From: DASUBV01 sp963822485
GTDB lineage: Bacteria > Actinomycetota > Actinomycetes > Streptosporangiales > Streptosporangiaceae
Direction of reading: 5' to 3'
NCBI GenBank assembly: GCA_963822485.1
Contig: CAWGHW010000031.1
Coordinates: 868,001-932,000 of the forward strand
Length of the DNA: 64,000 nucleotides
Shown here: positions 17,680 to 26,193 of the stretch, one piece after another
Position numbering within the stretch: position 1 is the stretch's first letter
Layout of the letters: every line of letters begins with the position of its first letter
Program-made: the position numbers and the translations under genes
Notes under the pieces: generated by a model
The model's database searches: none
The model's input: the letters and a program-made list of their open reading frames with translations, nothing else
Told to the model about the DNA's origin: nothing

Positions 17680-19920
17680 ATGGGCATCGCGCTCACCGAG
17701 GATCAGGTCGCGCTGGCCGAGTCCGTGGCCAAGTTCGCCGCCCGGCACGCCCCCACGTCGGCCACCCGCCTGGAGTTCGAGAACCTGGCCCGGGGCAGCC
17801 GGCCCGCCTGGTGGGACGCCCTGCGCCAGCAGGGCCTGCTGGCGCTGCACCTGCCCGGTCGCGTGGGCGGCGACGACGCCGGGCTGCCCGAGCTGGCCGT
17901 GGCGGTCGAGGAGGCGGGCCGGGGCTTGCTGCCGGGGCCGTTCCTGCCCACCGTGCTGGCCAGCGCGGTGGTGGCCCGGCTGGCCGCGGGCCCGGCCCAC
18001 GACGGCCTGCTGGCCCGGTTCGCCGACGGCGCCACCGGGGCCTGCGCCACCACGCCGGACGGCCTGACCGCCCGGCGGCCAGGGGGAGGCCGCGCGGCCG
18101 GGACGGGCTGGCTAGTCAGCGGGACCACCGTGCCGGTCCTCGGCGCACTGTCGGCCCAGGTGGCGGTGCTCGGTGCGGCAGTTCTTGATGCGGCAGGCCC
18201 TGGTGCGGCAGGCCCCGGCGCTCCTGGCGGCAGCGTCTGGTTCACCGTGGCCGGGGATCAGCTGGCCGCCCTGCGGCGAGACCGCCGCGACGGCGTCGAC
18301 GTGACCCGCGACCTCGGGGTGCTGGTGCTGGACGACCTGCTGATCGACGACGAGCAGGTGCTGCGCGGCGGCGAGGAGACGGTGCGCGCCGTCGCGGCCG
18401 CGCTGTTCGGGGCCGAGGCGGCCGGGCTGGCCCGATGGTGCCAGGAGACCGGCCTGGCCTACGCCAAGGTGCGTGAGCAGTTCGGCCAGACCATCGGCTC
18501 GTTCCAGGCCATCAAGCACAAGTGCGCCCGGCTGTTCGCCGAGCTGGAGCTGATGACCGCCAGCGCCTGGGACGCCGCGGTGGCGGCCGGGCAGGACGAG
18601 GACCAGTTCGCGCTGGCGGCGGCCTGCGCCGGCGTGCTGAGCCTGACCGGCGCCGTGGACCTGGCCCTGGAGACGATCACGCTGCTGGGCGGCATCGGCT
18701 ACACCTGGGAGCACGACGTCCACCTGTACTGGCGCCGGGCCATCAGCCTGGCCAGCCTGCTCGGGCCCGCCCGCCGGCGCGACCAGCGGCTCGGCGAGCT
18801 GGCCCGGACCACGACCCGGCGGGCGCAGGTGCGGCTGAGCAGCGAGCCGGACGGCCTGCGCGCGGAGATCGCGGCGCTGCTGGCCGAGGCCGTCGCGCTG
18901 GCGCCCGGCGAGCGCCAGGCCTTCCTGGCCGGCCACGGGCTGGTCGCGCCGCATTATCCGCGCCCCTACGGCCGGGGCGCCGACGCCACGGCCCAGGTGG
19001 TGATCGCGCAAGAGTTCACCAGGGCCGGGCTGGACATGATCTCGACCACGGTCGGGGAGTGGGCACTGCCGACCATCCTGGCCCACGGCACCGACGCCCA
19101 GCGCGACCGGTTCGTGCTGCCCACGCTGCGCGGCGAGCTCGCCTGGTGCCAGTTCTTCAGCGAGCCGGGCGCCGGCTCCGACCTGGCCTCGCTGGCCACC
19201 CGGGCCGAGCCGGTCGAAGGGGGCTGGCTGCTCAACGGGCAGAAGGTATGGACCTCCGGCGCACGCGAGGCGGACTGGGGCATCTGCCTGGCCCGGACCG
19301 ACCCGGTCGCGCCCAAGCATCACGGGCTGAGCTACTTCCTGGTCGACACCCGCTCGCCCGGCCTGGAGATCCGGCCGCTGCGCGAGGCGAACGGCGGCTA
19401 CCTGTTCAACGAGGTGTTCTTCACCGACGTGTTCGTGCCCGGCGAACTGCTCGTTGGCCAGCCCGGCGACGGCTGGCGGCTGGCCCGGACCACCCTGGGC
19501 AGCGAGCGGGTCAGCATGGGTACCGGGCTTTCCGGTCATCCGCCCCGCATCGCCGACCTGGCCCGGGCGGCCGGCGTCGGCGACGACCCGGCCGTGCTGG
19601 CCGACCTGGCCCGGCTGGTCGCCCGGCAGGCCGCGCAGGAGGCCCTCGGCGCCCGCGCCCTGATTCGCCGCCTGTCCGGCCTCCAGCCGGGCGCAGAAGG
19701 CAGCGTGCTGAAGCTGACCGCGGCGGCCAGCGCGCTGGACGTCTCGCGCACCGTGCTCGGCTGGCACGGGCCCGAGGCCGCGGCCGACGGCGGGCCGGGC
19801 GGCGCGGCCGCGCAGAAGTACCTGTCCGTCCCGGCCATGCTGCTCGGCGGCGGGACGGCCGAGATCCAGCTCAACGTGATCGGCGAGCGTGTGCTGGGCC
19901 TGCCGCGTAGTACTACGTAG
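17680..19920 (+). CDS. Fused tandem acyl-CoA dehydrogenase (FadE34-like architecture)
   Basis: A 746-residue protein with two acyl-CoA dehydrogenase domains. The N-terminal half contains EQFGQTIGSFQAIKHKCARLFAELE (FAD-proximal helix) and LLGGIGYTWEHDVHLYWRRA. The C-terminal half, from about residue 385, contains PYGRGADATAQVVIAQEF, CQFFSEPGAGSDLASL, GWLLNGQKVWTSGA and GGGTAEIQLNVIGERVLGLPR. Such fusions in actinobacteria (for example mycobacterial FadE34) act on bulky acyl-CoAs such as sterol side chains; applying that here is inference. It starts immediately after the amidohydrolase stop. Its last codons form a perfect palindrome. Confidence 0.9.
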   Translation: MGIALTEDQVALAESVAKFAARHAPTSATRLEFENLARGSRPAWWDALRQQGLLALHLPGRVGGDDAGLPELAVAVEEAGRGLLPGPFLPTVLASAVVARLAAGPAHDGLLARFADGATGACATTPDGLTARRPGGGRAAGTGWLVSGTTVPVLGALSAQVAVLGAAVLDAAGPGAAGPGAPGGSVWFTVAGDQLAALRRDRRDGVDVTRDLGVLVLDDLLIDDEQVLRGGEETVRAVAAALFGAEAAGLARWCQETGLAYAKVREQFGQTIGSFQAIKHKCARLFAELELMTASAWDAAVAAGQDEDQFALAAACAGVLSLTGAVDLALETITLLGGIGYTWEHDVHLYWRRAISLASLLGPARRRDQRLGELARTTTRRAQVRLSSEPDGLRAEIAALLAEAVALAPGERQAFLAGHGLVAPHYPRPYGRGADATAQVVIAQEFTRAGLDMISTTVGEWALPTILAHGTDAQRDRFVLPTLRGELAWCQFFSEPGAGSDLASLATRAEPVEGGWLLNGQKVWTSGAREADWGICLARTDPVAPKHHGLSYFLVDTRSPGLEIRPLREANGGYLFNEVFFTDVFVPGELLVGQPGDGWRLARTTLGSERVSMGTGLSGHPPRIADLARAAGVGDDPAVLADLARLVARQAAQEALGARALIRRLSGLQPGAEGSVLKLTAAASALDVSRTVLGWHGPEAAADGGPGGAAAQKYLSVPAMLLGGGTAEIQLNVIGERVLGLPRSTT

Positions 19921-19933
19921 CAAGGAGTAGTAC
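19906..19933. promoter_or_regulatory. Palindrome plus half-site upstream of the AbrB-type gene
   Basis: CGTAGTACTACG (19906-19917) is a perfect 12-base palindrome made of the last codons and part of the stop of the dehydrogenase gene. A related half, AGTAGTAC, follows at 19926-19933. It sits 27-54 bases before the AbrB-type start, so it is a plausible autoregulatory site. Confidence 0.5.
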
Positions 19934-19959
19934 GGGTTACCCTCAGCAGGGAGCATGCC

Positions 19960-20199
19960 ATGGTGCTGAACAGCAAGGGCCAGGTGACGATCCCGGCTCA
20001 ACTGCGCGAGAAACACGGCCTGCACGCGGGTGACGAGGTTGAGGTTATCGAGGAAGATGGCGTGCTGGTCATCACGCGCGTCGAGGGGAGCCTGAGCCGG
20101 GGCCAGCGCCGGGCCCGGCGGCTGCGCAACACAGCCTCCAGCCGCGACGTGGCGGGCATGAGCACCGACGAGATCATGGCGCTGCTGCGGGCCTATTAG
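19960..20199 (+). CDS. AbrB/SpoVT-type DNA-binding protein (MazE-like), orphan
   Basis: 79 residues. The swapped-hairpin AbrB motif is clear: MVLNSKGQVTIPAQLREKHGLHAGDEVEVIEEDGVLVITRV. The remaining 35 residues are basic (RRARRLRNTAS) and end in MSTDEIMALLRAY, which resembles the toxin-binding tail of VapB-like antitoxins. No PIN or MazF toxin gene follows; the next gene is on the opposite strand. It is therefore either a free regulator or an antitoxin whose toxin was lost. Confidence 0.88.
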   Translation: MVLNSKGQVTIPAQLREKHGLHAGDEVEVIEEDGVLVITRVEGSLSRGQRRARRLRNTASSRDVAGMSTDEIMALLRAY

Positions 20200-20308
20200 C
20201 CAGCCACGGTCTCGCGATGGGGTGACGGGCGTGGCTGGGCGAGAAAAGGGTCCCCGCCTCACCAGCCACACCGACCGGCTCGATCATCTCCGCGGTGCCC
20301 TCGGCACG

Positions 20309-21174
20309 TCAGCGGAATAGCTCGTGGTTCTCGTGCAGGAAGGCCTCGAGGGTCCGCGGCTCATGGCCGGCGAGATCGCGCACGTGGTCGTGACGCGCTC
20401 GTTCTCGCCGGCCAGGATCGCCCACTCCCGGGTGACCAGCAGCTCAGCCTGCCCGGCGGGCACGCCGGCCCGGGTGAGCCTGCGGACCAGCTCGAAGGCG
20501 TCGGTAGTGCGGAACGTCACCGTCTCGCCGAGCTCGGCGGACAGCACCTCCAGGGCCTCGGGCCAGCTCACCAGCCGCGGCCCGGTGAGGTCGTGGTGCT
20601 GGCCCCAGGTGGCCGGGTCAGCCAGGACGCGGACCGCGACGTCGGCGACGTCGCGGTAGTCGCTGAGGGCGACCCGGCCGGTGTCGGCCAGCCCGGTCCA
20701 GGTCCGGGTGGCCTTGATCTCGGGGGCGGCCGCCAGCATGGACGCCGAGAAGATGGCGGGCCGGATGGTGGCGTAGGGGATCCCGGCCACCTGGGCGGCG
20801 AAGTCGATGCTCCAGTGGCCGCGCTGGTTGATGCCGAGCGAGTCGGGCCCGGCGTTCAGCACCGACAGCCGGACGAGCTGGCGCAGGTCCGGGACGGACG
20901 CGGCGGCCTGGATCGCGATCCGCTGCAAGCTGGCCTCGAGCCCGACGGAGCCCAGGGCGACGAACGCCGTGTCGGCGCCATTGAGCCCGGCAGCGACTGC
21001 CGCGGGATCGTCGAGCTGGGCCGCGACGACCTCCAGCCGGGGAGCCTCGCCGAACAGGCGGCGGGCCTTGCCGGGGTCGCGCACCAGCACGCGCACGGCC
21101 TGGCCGGCGTCGAGGAGGCGCTGGACGACGGCGCTGCCGGTGCGGCCGGTGGCGCCAATGACGGTGGTGATCAT
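20309..21174 (-). CDS. NmrA-like NAD(P)-binding protein (frameshifted near the C-terminus)
   Basis: An atypical short-chain dehydrogenase of 288 residues: MITTVIGATGRTGSAVVQRLLDAGQAVRVLVRDP has the GxxGxxG cofactor loop. IRPAIFSASML and SDYRDVADVAVRVLADP are typical of NmrA/QOR2-like proteins. The frame as read ends in a non-homologous tail; adding one base near 20384 restores TVRDLAGHEPRTLEAFLHENHELFR and a stop at 20309. The frame extends upstream past 21174 but homology begins there. It diverges from an HxlR regulator, the classical arrangement for redox- or quinone-responsive reductase genes. Confidence 0.88.
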
Positions 21175-21231
21175 GTCTTGTGGCCTCCAGTGATAGCTGG
21201 CTTTCAGATGACAAGCTAACTCAGGTCGAGC

Positions 21232-21244
21232 TAGACTTTCAATA
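21232..21244 (+). promoter_or_regulatory. Leaderless -10 box (TAGACT)
   Basis: TAGACT (21232-21237) is followed by six bases and the ATG of the HxlR gene, with no Shine-Dalgarno sequence. Confidence 0.5.
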
Positions 21245-21777
21245 TGCAAGCCAAAACTGGCGGCCCGGCCAGCCCGACGCCGGGGGGACACGAGAGCCGG
21301 GGGTGCCCCATCGGCCGGGCCGGCTGGCTGCTCGGCGATCGCTGGGTCCTGCTGATCCTGCGCGAGGCCACCGTGGGGGTGCGCCGGTTCGATGAGTTCC
21401 GCGAGCGCCTGGGGATCGCGGACAACATCCTGGCCGACCGCCTGCGGCGGCTGACCGAGCATGGCGTCCTGGTCAAGGTGCCCTACCACGACGGACGGCG
21501 GCAGCGACAGGAGTACCGGCTGACCCAGGCCGGCGCCGACCTGGCGCCGATGCTGCGCGCGCTGGCCGACTGGGGCCACCGGTACACCCAGGGCGCGGCG
21601 CCCAACTCGCCGCTGACCAGCGTGCACGCCGGCTGCGGCGGCGAGATCCGCGCGGATGGGACCTGCGCCGTCTGCGGTGCGACCGTCACCAGGGACGAGG
21701 AGGCCTGGATCCCGACCTGGCGCTCCGATGAGCCCGTCCCGCTGGCCCGGCCGTGGCCGGACCCGCCGCCCGCCTAG
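21244..21777 (+). CDS. HxlR-family regulator with C-terminal zinc-ribbon-like tail
   Basis: 177 residues. The HxlR winged helix is complete: CPIGRAGWLLGDRWVLLILREATVGVRRFDEFRERLGIADNILADRLRRLTEHGVLVKVPY, with the conserved redox Cys near the start (GCPIGRA). After residue 110 comes a tail with HAGCGGEI and CAVCGATV, a possible Cys4 zinc site found in some larger HxlR proteins. It diverges from the NmrA-like reductase across 69 bases and is its likely regulator. Confidence 0.9.
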   Translation: MQAKTGGPASPTPGGHESRGCPIGRAGWLLGDRWVLLILREATVGVRRFDEFRERLGIADNILADRLRRLTEHGVLVKVPYHDGRRQRQEYRLTQAGADLAPMLRALADWGHRYTQGAAPNSPLTSVHAGCGGEIRADGTCAVCGATVTRDEEAWIPTWRSDEPVPLARPWPDPPPA

Positions 21778-21822
21778 ACCCGGCCCACCTAGACCCCGCC
21801 CGGCTAGATACCGCCCGGCGGG

Positions 21823-22971
21823 CTACTTCAGCCGCGGCGACACCGGGTGCCGGTAGAAGCTCGGCGTCTGGTTGAAGTCCTCGTAGTAGCGGTGGAAGAC
21901 GGGGGCCGCCGACTCGGCGTGGTGGTCGGCGATCGTGACCCCGTCGGCGGTGAACGAGTGCAGGACGGCCAGGTTGAGCTCGGTCATGGCCTTGTCCTTC
22001 CACAGCGTCTGGTCGCTGGCCGTGGACAGGCCCATGTGCTCGGCGATCACCGGGAGCTGGTCGCAGCGCGCGGTGTCGCCCAGGTCGCGCGAGCCCACCT
22101 CGGTGCACATGTGCCAGCCGTTGAACGGCACCGCCGGGTAGCAGACGCCGCCGATGTCCAGGTACATATCGCTGATCACCGGGACCGCGTACCAGCGCAG
22201 GCCCAGGTCGGTGAACCAGCCGAAGTCCGGGTGCCTGATGCTGACCTCCAGCACCGCGTCGCCGGGCAGCTCGTGCCGGGTGATCTGGCCGCCAGGCTCG
22301 GCCACCAGCAACGGCAGGATGTCGAACGGGCCCGCCGGGCGGCCGCCCGGCCAGCCGGCCTCGCAGGCCAGCCGGGTCAGCTCGGCGTTCACCGGGTCCC
22401 CGGTGACGGAGCCGTCGGCGGCCGGGTAGCAGGCGTAGCGGACCAGCTGGGGACTGACGATCCGCGGGCCGGGCCGGCCCGGCGCGTCGGGCGCGAAGAT
22501 GGTGATCAGCGGCCGGATCCGGCCGCCGTTGGTCGCCTCGCGCAGGTGCGCGACGGACTCGGCCGCGATGTCCGGCGCCGCGGTCACCTCGCGGCGGTCA
22601 CGCACCCGCAGGCTCCGCCAGTACAGCCGTCCGATACTGCCCGAGCTGTTGCGCCAGGCCACCTGGGCCCCGAATTCCAGCTCGGCGGCGGTGTGGCGGT
22701 AGGTCCCCGTGCACTCGATCTCCCGCCGCACCTGCCACAGCCGCCGGTCGGGCGGCCCGGCGCGCGTCTGGCTGTGGAACATGGTGATGAACCGCTCGGC
22801 GCTGACCAGCAGGCTGTCCAGGGCGAAGCGGTCATCCACGGCCAGCGACCGCCCGGCGGACAGCATCCGCAGATCGGCGGCGAAGCTGGCGGTGAGGTCG
22901 TCGTCATCGTCCGCCACCGGGCAGGCCAGGAAAACGTAGTCGGACGCGGACCGGCCTTGGTTCAGGCCCAT
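21823..22971 (-). CDS. Nitric oxide synthase oxygenase-like protein lacking the heme-ligand Cys
   Basis: 382 residues homologous end to end to bacterial NOS oxygenase. Matching segments are TGTYRHTAAELEFGAQVAWRN, NGGRIRPLITIF, PQLVRYACY, FDILPLLV, VSIRHPDFGWFTDLGLRW, IGGVCYPAVPFNGWHMCTEVGSRDL (substrate Glu291, pterin Arg295), LWKDKAMTELNLAVLHSF and PVFHRYY. The axial heme ligand in WRNxxRCIGR is changed: the protein reads WRNSSGSIGR, Ser112 in place of Cys. About 30 residues that carry the pterin-stacking Trp (WxWxxPP) are absent between DHHAES and APVFHRYY. The frame is intact. Canonical NO synthesis is therefore unlikely. It lies 123 bases downstream of the SARP gene, on the same strand. 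Confidence 0.92.
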   Translation of the reverse strand: MGLNQGRSASDYVFLACPVADDDDDLTASFAADLRMLSAGRSLAVDDRFALDSLLVSAERFITMFHSQTRAGPPDRRLWQVRREIECTGTYRHTAAELEFGAQVAWRNSSGSIGRLYWRSLRVRDRREVTAAPDIAAESVAHLREATNGGRIRPLITIFAPDAPGRPGPRIVSPQLVRYACYPAADGSVTGDPVNAELTRLACEAGWPGGRPAGPFDILPLLVAEPGGQITRHELPGDAVLEVSIRHPDFGWFTDLGLRWYAVPVISDMYLDIGGVCYPAVPFNGWHMCTEVGSRDLGDTARCDQLPVIAEHMGLSTASDQTLWKDKAMTELNLAVLHSFTADGVTIADHHAESAAPVFHRYYEDFNQTPSFYRHPVSPRLK

Positions 22972-23094
22972 GGCGACTCCCCGGGGTCAGGACGGGCTGG
23001 GCGGCTCTGCTCTCAGCCTGGTCGTGCCGGGTTGCACTCGCCTTGACGCCTGGCTTGCCGCCCAGCTCACATGCCGGGGATGCCAGAAGGAATC

Positions 23095-26000
23095 TCAGGA
23101 GGAGATGCGCAGGCCGTAGGACGGGTCGAGGGTGTCGATCCGGATCCGCGCCGCCTCCGCCTCGGGCACCCCGAGCCGGTCGAAGATGTCGAGCGCCTGG
23201 CGGAAGACGATCCGCGCCGCGTCGGGCCGCTGGGTGCTGAGCGTGCACTCGGCGATGCCCTCGAGGATCTTGCCCTCCTCGTAGGCGTCGCCGAGCTCCC
23301 GGACCAGGCTGAGCGCGATCCGGTAGTGCTCGGCCCCCTGCTCGTACCGGCCGGACCCGCGGTGGATGTCGGCGATCCGGCGCAGTGCGACTAGCCGCAA
23401 GGCCAGGTTCCCGGTCTCCTCGGCGATCTGCTGCGCCTTCTCGTGATGAACAAGCGCCTCTTCATAACACGCTGCGCTCTGGTAGATGGCGCCGATGTCA
23501 TTGAGCACGTCGGCCTCATCGGGCAGGTCGCCGATCTCACGGTATATCGCCAGCGCCTGCCGGCAGTGCACGAGGCCTTCTTCGTAGCTGCCTTTGTAGT
23601 GGTAGACACTGCCGATGTTGTGATGCAGGATCGCCTGGTTCTGCTTCCCGCCTATCTCCGTGAATATCTGCAGCGACTGCCCGTAGGCCTTGAGCGCGTC
23701 CCGGTGATATCCGCAATACAGGTGAACCCGCCCGAGGTTGTTAAGCGCCTTGGCCTCACCGCGCCGGTCGCCGGCGGCGCGGTACAGCTCGACCGCTTTC
23801 TTAAGGTGGTCGAGGGCCTCGGAACCGCGGCCCAGATGCCAGCAGGCAATTCCGGCGTGGCCCAGCGCACCGGCCACCCCGAGCCGGTCCCCGGCCTCCT
23901 CGTAGAGAGTCTGGGCCTCGTGGAAATAGGCCAGGGCCTCACGGGAGCGGGCCACGCGCTGGTGGGCCATGCCGATCCGGTCGACGGCCTTGGCCTCCCC
24001 GCCCCGGTCGGACAGCGACCGGTAGATTCCGGCCGCCTCCTCGGCGGGCGGACGGGAGGCATCGTGCCGGCCGAGCTGCTGGTAAACCGCGCTCAGGTCC
24101 AGCGACGCCAGGGCGATCCGGGCCGGGTCGGCCAGGTCGCGGGCGGCCTTGAGGGCCAGGCTGTGGGCTGAGATGGCGTCATCCCAGCACGCCTTGACCT
24201 CCAGGAACTCGGCCAGCAGGTGGGTCAGGTCGGCGCACTTGCGCTTCCAGTCGAACTGCCCCGCGTGCCGGGCGGCCTGCAAGATGTTCCGCCACTCCGC
24301 CTCCAGCCAGGCGGTCGCGTCCTCGCGGCGGCCCAGAGCCTCCTGGGCCCGTGCGGTCGCATCCAGGTAGTAGTCGAGCAGCCGGCCGACGGCCTGGCGC
24401 TGCGCGGCCTCGGAATCGTCGCGGGCGGCCCGCACCGCGGCGTAGCCCCGGATGAGGTCGTGGAACCGGTACCGGTCGTCGGGGGCCCTGGCCAGCAGGT
24501 GATGATCCAGCAGGGTGGTCAGGGCCTTCTCCGCCTCGGCCAGGGTGGCGCCGCTCAGCGCGGCCGCGGCCGGCGGGCCGAAGCTCGCGCACGGGCTGAC
24601 CCCTAGCCGCCGGAAGAACCGCTGGTGGTCCGGCTCCAGCGCGGCGTAGGACAGGTCAAAGGCCGAGACGACCTCCGGGCTGGCCGCGCCCTTGCCGCCC
24701 AGCCGGGTCGGGGACTGCGACAGCTCGTCGATCAGGTCGCCGAGCCGCAGCGCCGGGTCATGGGCGGCCCGTGCGGCGGTGAGCTGGACGGCCAGCGGCA
24801 GCCGCCCGCATAGGTCCGCTACCGTCGCGACCTGGTCGGTGTCGCTGGCCCGGTCGTCGCTCGCGTCCCGCCGGAACAGCGCGATGGCGTCGTCGCGGGA
24901 CAGCACGTCCAGGGTCAGCGTGCGGGCGTTGCCCAGGCCGAGCAGCCGCCGCCGGGTGGTGACCAGGATCAGGCTCTGGCCGGCTACCGGCAGCAGCGGG
25001 CGGATCTGGTCATGCTGCGCCACGTCGTCGAGGATCACCACGGCCTGGCGGCGGCTGAGCTGAGCCCGCCACATCGCGACGCGGTCGCCGAGCAGGTCCG
25101 GTATCTGGAGTGCCGGCACGGCCAGCATGCGCAGCAGGCGGTGCAGTGCCTCGGCCGCGTCGAGCGAGGGGCTGGCGGTGTCGTGTGCATGCAGGTTGAG
25201 GTAGAGCCGCCCGTCCGGGTACTCCTCGCTGAGCTGCCGGGCGGCGTGCACGGCCAGCGCGGTCTTGCCCACGCCCGGCATGCCCTCGACGACGACGACC
25301 TGCGGGCCGGGGCCGGGCGCCCCCAGGAGCTGAGCCAGTTCCTGGTCCCGGCCGACGAACTGCGCCGTCTCGGGCGGCAGGGTGTCGGCCGGCTGCGTGT
25401 CGGCCGGCGCTGCCCGGACGGGCCGCTGGACGGCCGCGTTCACGGCCAGCGCGGGGTCCCGGCCCAGGATGCGCTGGTGCAGCTCGGACAGCGCCGGCCC
25501 GGGCTCGGTGCCCTGCTCCTCGACCAGCCGGTGCCGGGTGTCCCGGTACAGGCTCAGGGCATCACCCGGCCGGCCGCTGCGGTACAGGGCGGTCATCTGG
25601 TGGCTGATGAACGTCTCGTCCAGCGAGTACTGGGCCAGCAGGTGGTGCAGCTCACCGACTAGGTCGGCGTGCCGGCCCAGCTCCAGCTCGCACTCGACCC
25701 GCTCCAGGAGCGCGGCCCGGCGCTCTTCCTCCAGGCTGTCGCGCATCCGCTCGACCCAGTCACCGCGGATCCCGGTCAGCGCCTGGCCGTGCCACAGCCC
25801 GTCCGCCTCGCGGAGCAACTCGGCCGCGCCGGCGTGGTCGCCGCTGGCCGCCAGCGAGTCCGCCTGCCGGCGCAGCCGGCGGAACTGGTGCACGTCGATG
25901 GCGTCGGGATCGACCTGAAGCACGTAGCCCCTGGTGCGTCCTATCAGCTGCACCTGGTCGCCGACCGCCTGACGCAGCGACACCCGCAGCCGGGCGATGT

Positions 26001-26193
26001 AGACCGAGAGGCTTTCCCTGGCCTTCGGCGGCGGCTGGGTGTCCCAGAGCCGGCCGATTAAAGTCTCGGCCGGCACGATCGTGCGCGGCGCCAGCAGGAG
26101 TACGGCCAGCGCACAGCGGAGCCGGGCCGAGCCGAGGTCATGGGGCTGACCGGCCGACCACAGCTCAATCGGTCCGAGCGTCCGGAATTCCAT
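23095..26193 (-). CDS. SARP-family regulator with NB-ARC ATPase and TPR domains (AfsR-like)
   Basis: A 1032-residue regulator. Order: an OmpR-like winged helix (LRCALAVLLLAPRTIVPAETLIGRLWD, SVYIARLRVSLRQAVG), a bacterial transcriptional activation domain to about residue 250, an NB-ARC ATPase with Walker A GMPGVGKTAL (about 303-312) and Walker B VVILDDVA (about 383-390), a winged-helix/GLPLAV-type part (CGRLPLAVQLTAARA), then about eight TPR repeats from residue 680 (for example EAKALNNLGRVHLYCGYHRDALKAYGQSLQIF). AfsR relatives activate secondary metabolism or development. It probably controls the NOS-like gene downstream, and possibly the divergent membrane peptide. Confidence 0.95.
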   Translation of the reverse strand: MEFRTLGPIELWSAGQPHDLGSARLRCALAVLLLAPRTIVPAETLIGRLWDTQPPPKARESLSVYIARLRVSLRQAVGDQVQLIGRTRGYVLQVDPDAIDVHQFRRLRRQADSLAASGDHAGAAELLREADGLWHGQALTGIRGDWVERMRDSLEEERRAALLERVECELELGRHADLVGELHHLLAQYSLDETFISHQMTALYRSGRPGDALSLYRDTRHRLVEEQGTEPGPALSELHQRILGRDPALAVNAAVQRPVRAAPADTQPADTLPPETAQFVGRDQELAQLLGAPGPGPQVVVVEGMPGVGKTALAVHAARQLSEEYPDGRLYLNLHAHDTASPSLDAAEALHRLLRMLAVPALQIPDLLGDRVAMWRAQLSRRQAVVILDDVAQHDQIRPLLPVAGQSLILVTTRRRLLGLGNARTLTLDVLSRDDAIALFRRDASDDRASDTDQVATVADLCGRLPLAVQLTAARAAHDPALRLGDLIDELSQSPTRLGGKGAASPEVVSAFDLSYAALEPDHQRFFRRLGVSPCASFGPPAAAALSGATLAEAEKALTTLLDHHLLARAPDDRYRFHDLIRGYAAVRAARDDSEAAQRQAVGRLLDYYLDATARAQEALGRREDATAWLEAEWRNILQAARHAGQFDWKRKCADLTHLLAEFLEVKACWDDAISAHSLALKAARDLADPARIALASLDLSAVYQQLGRHDASRPPAEEAAGIYRSLSDRGGEAKAVDRIGMAHQRVARSREALAYFHEAQTLYEEAGDRLGVAGALGHAGIACWHLGRGSEALDHLKKAVELYRAAGDRRGEAKALNNLGRVHLYCGYHRDALKAYGQSLQIFTEIGGKQNQAILHHNIGSVYHYKGSYEEGLVHCRQALAIYREIGDLPDEADVLNDIGAIYQSAACYEEALVHHEKAQQIAEETGNLALRLVALRRIADIHRGSGRYEQGAEHYRIALSLVRELGDAYEEGKILEGIAECTLSTQRPDAARIVFRQALDIFDRLGVPEAEAARIRIDTLDPSYGLRISS

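Noticed and set aside
18112..20271. 719-codon minus-strand frame
   Set aside because: It is antisense to the double acyl-CoA dehydrogenase; no motif or ribosome binding site.
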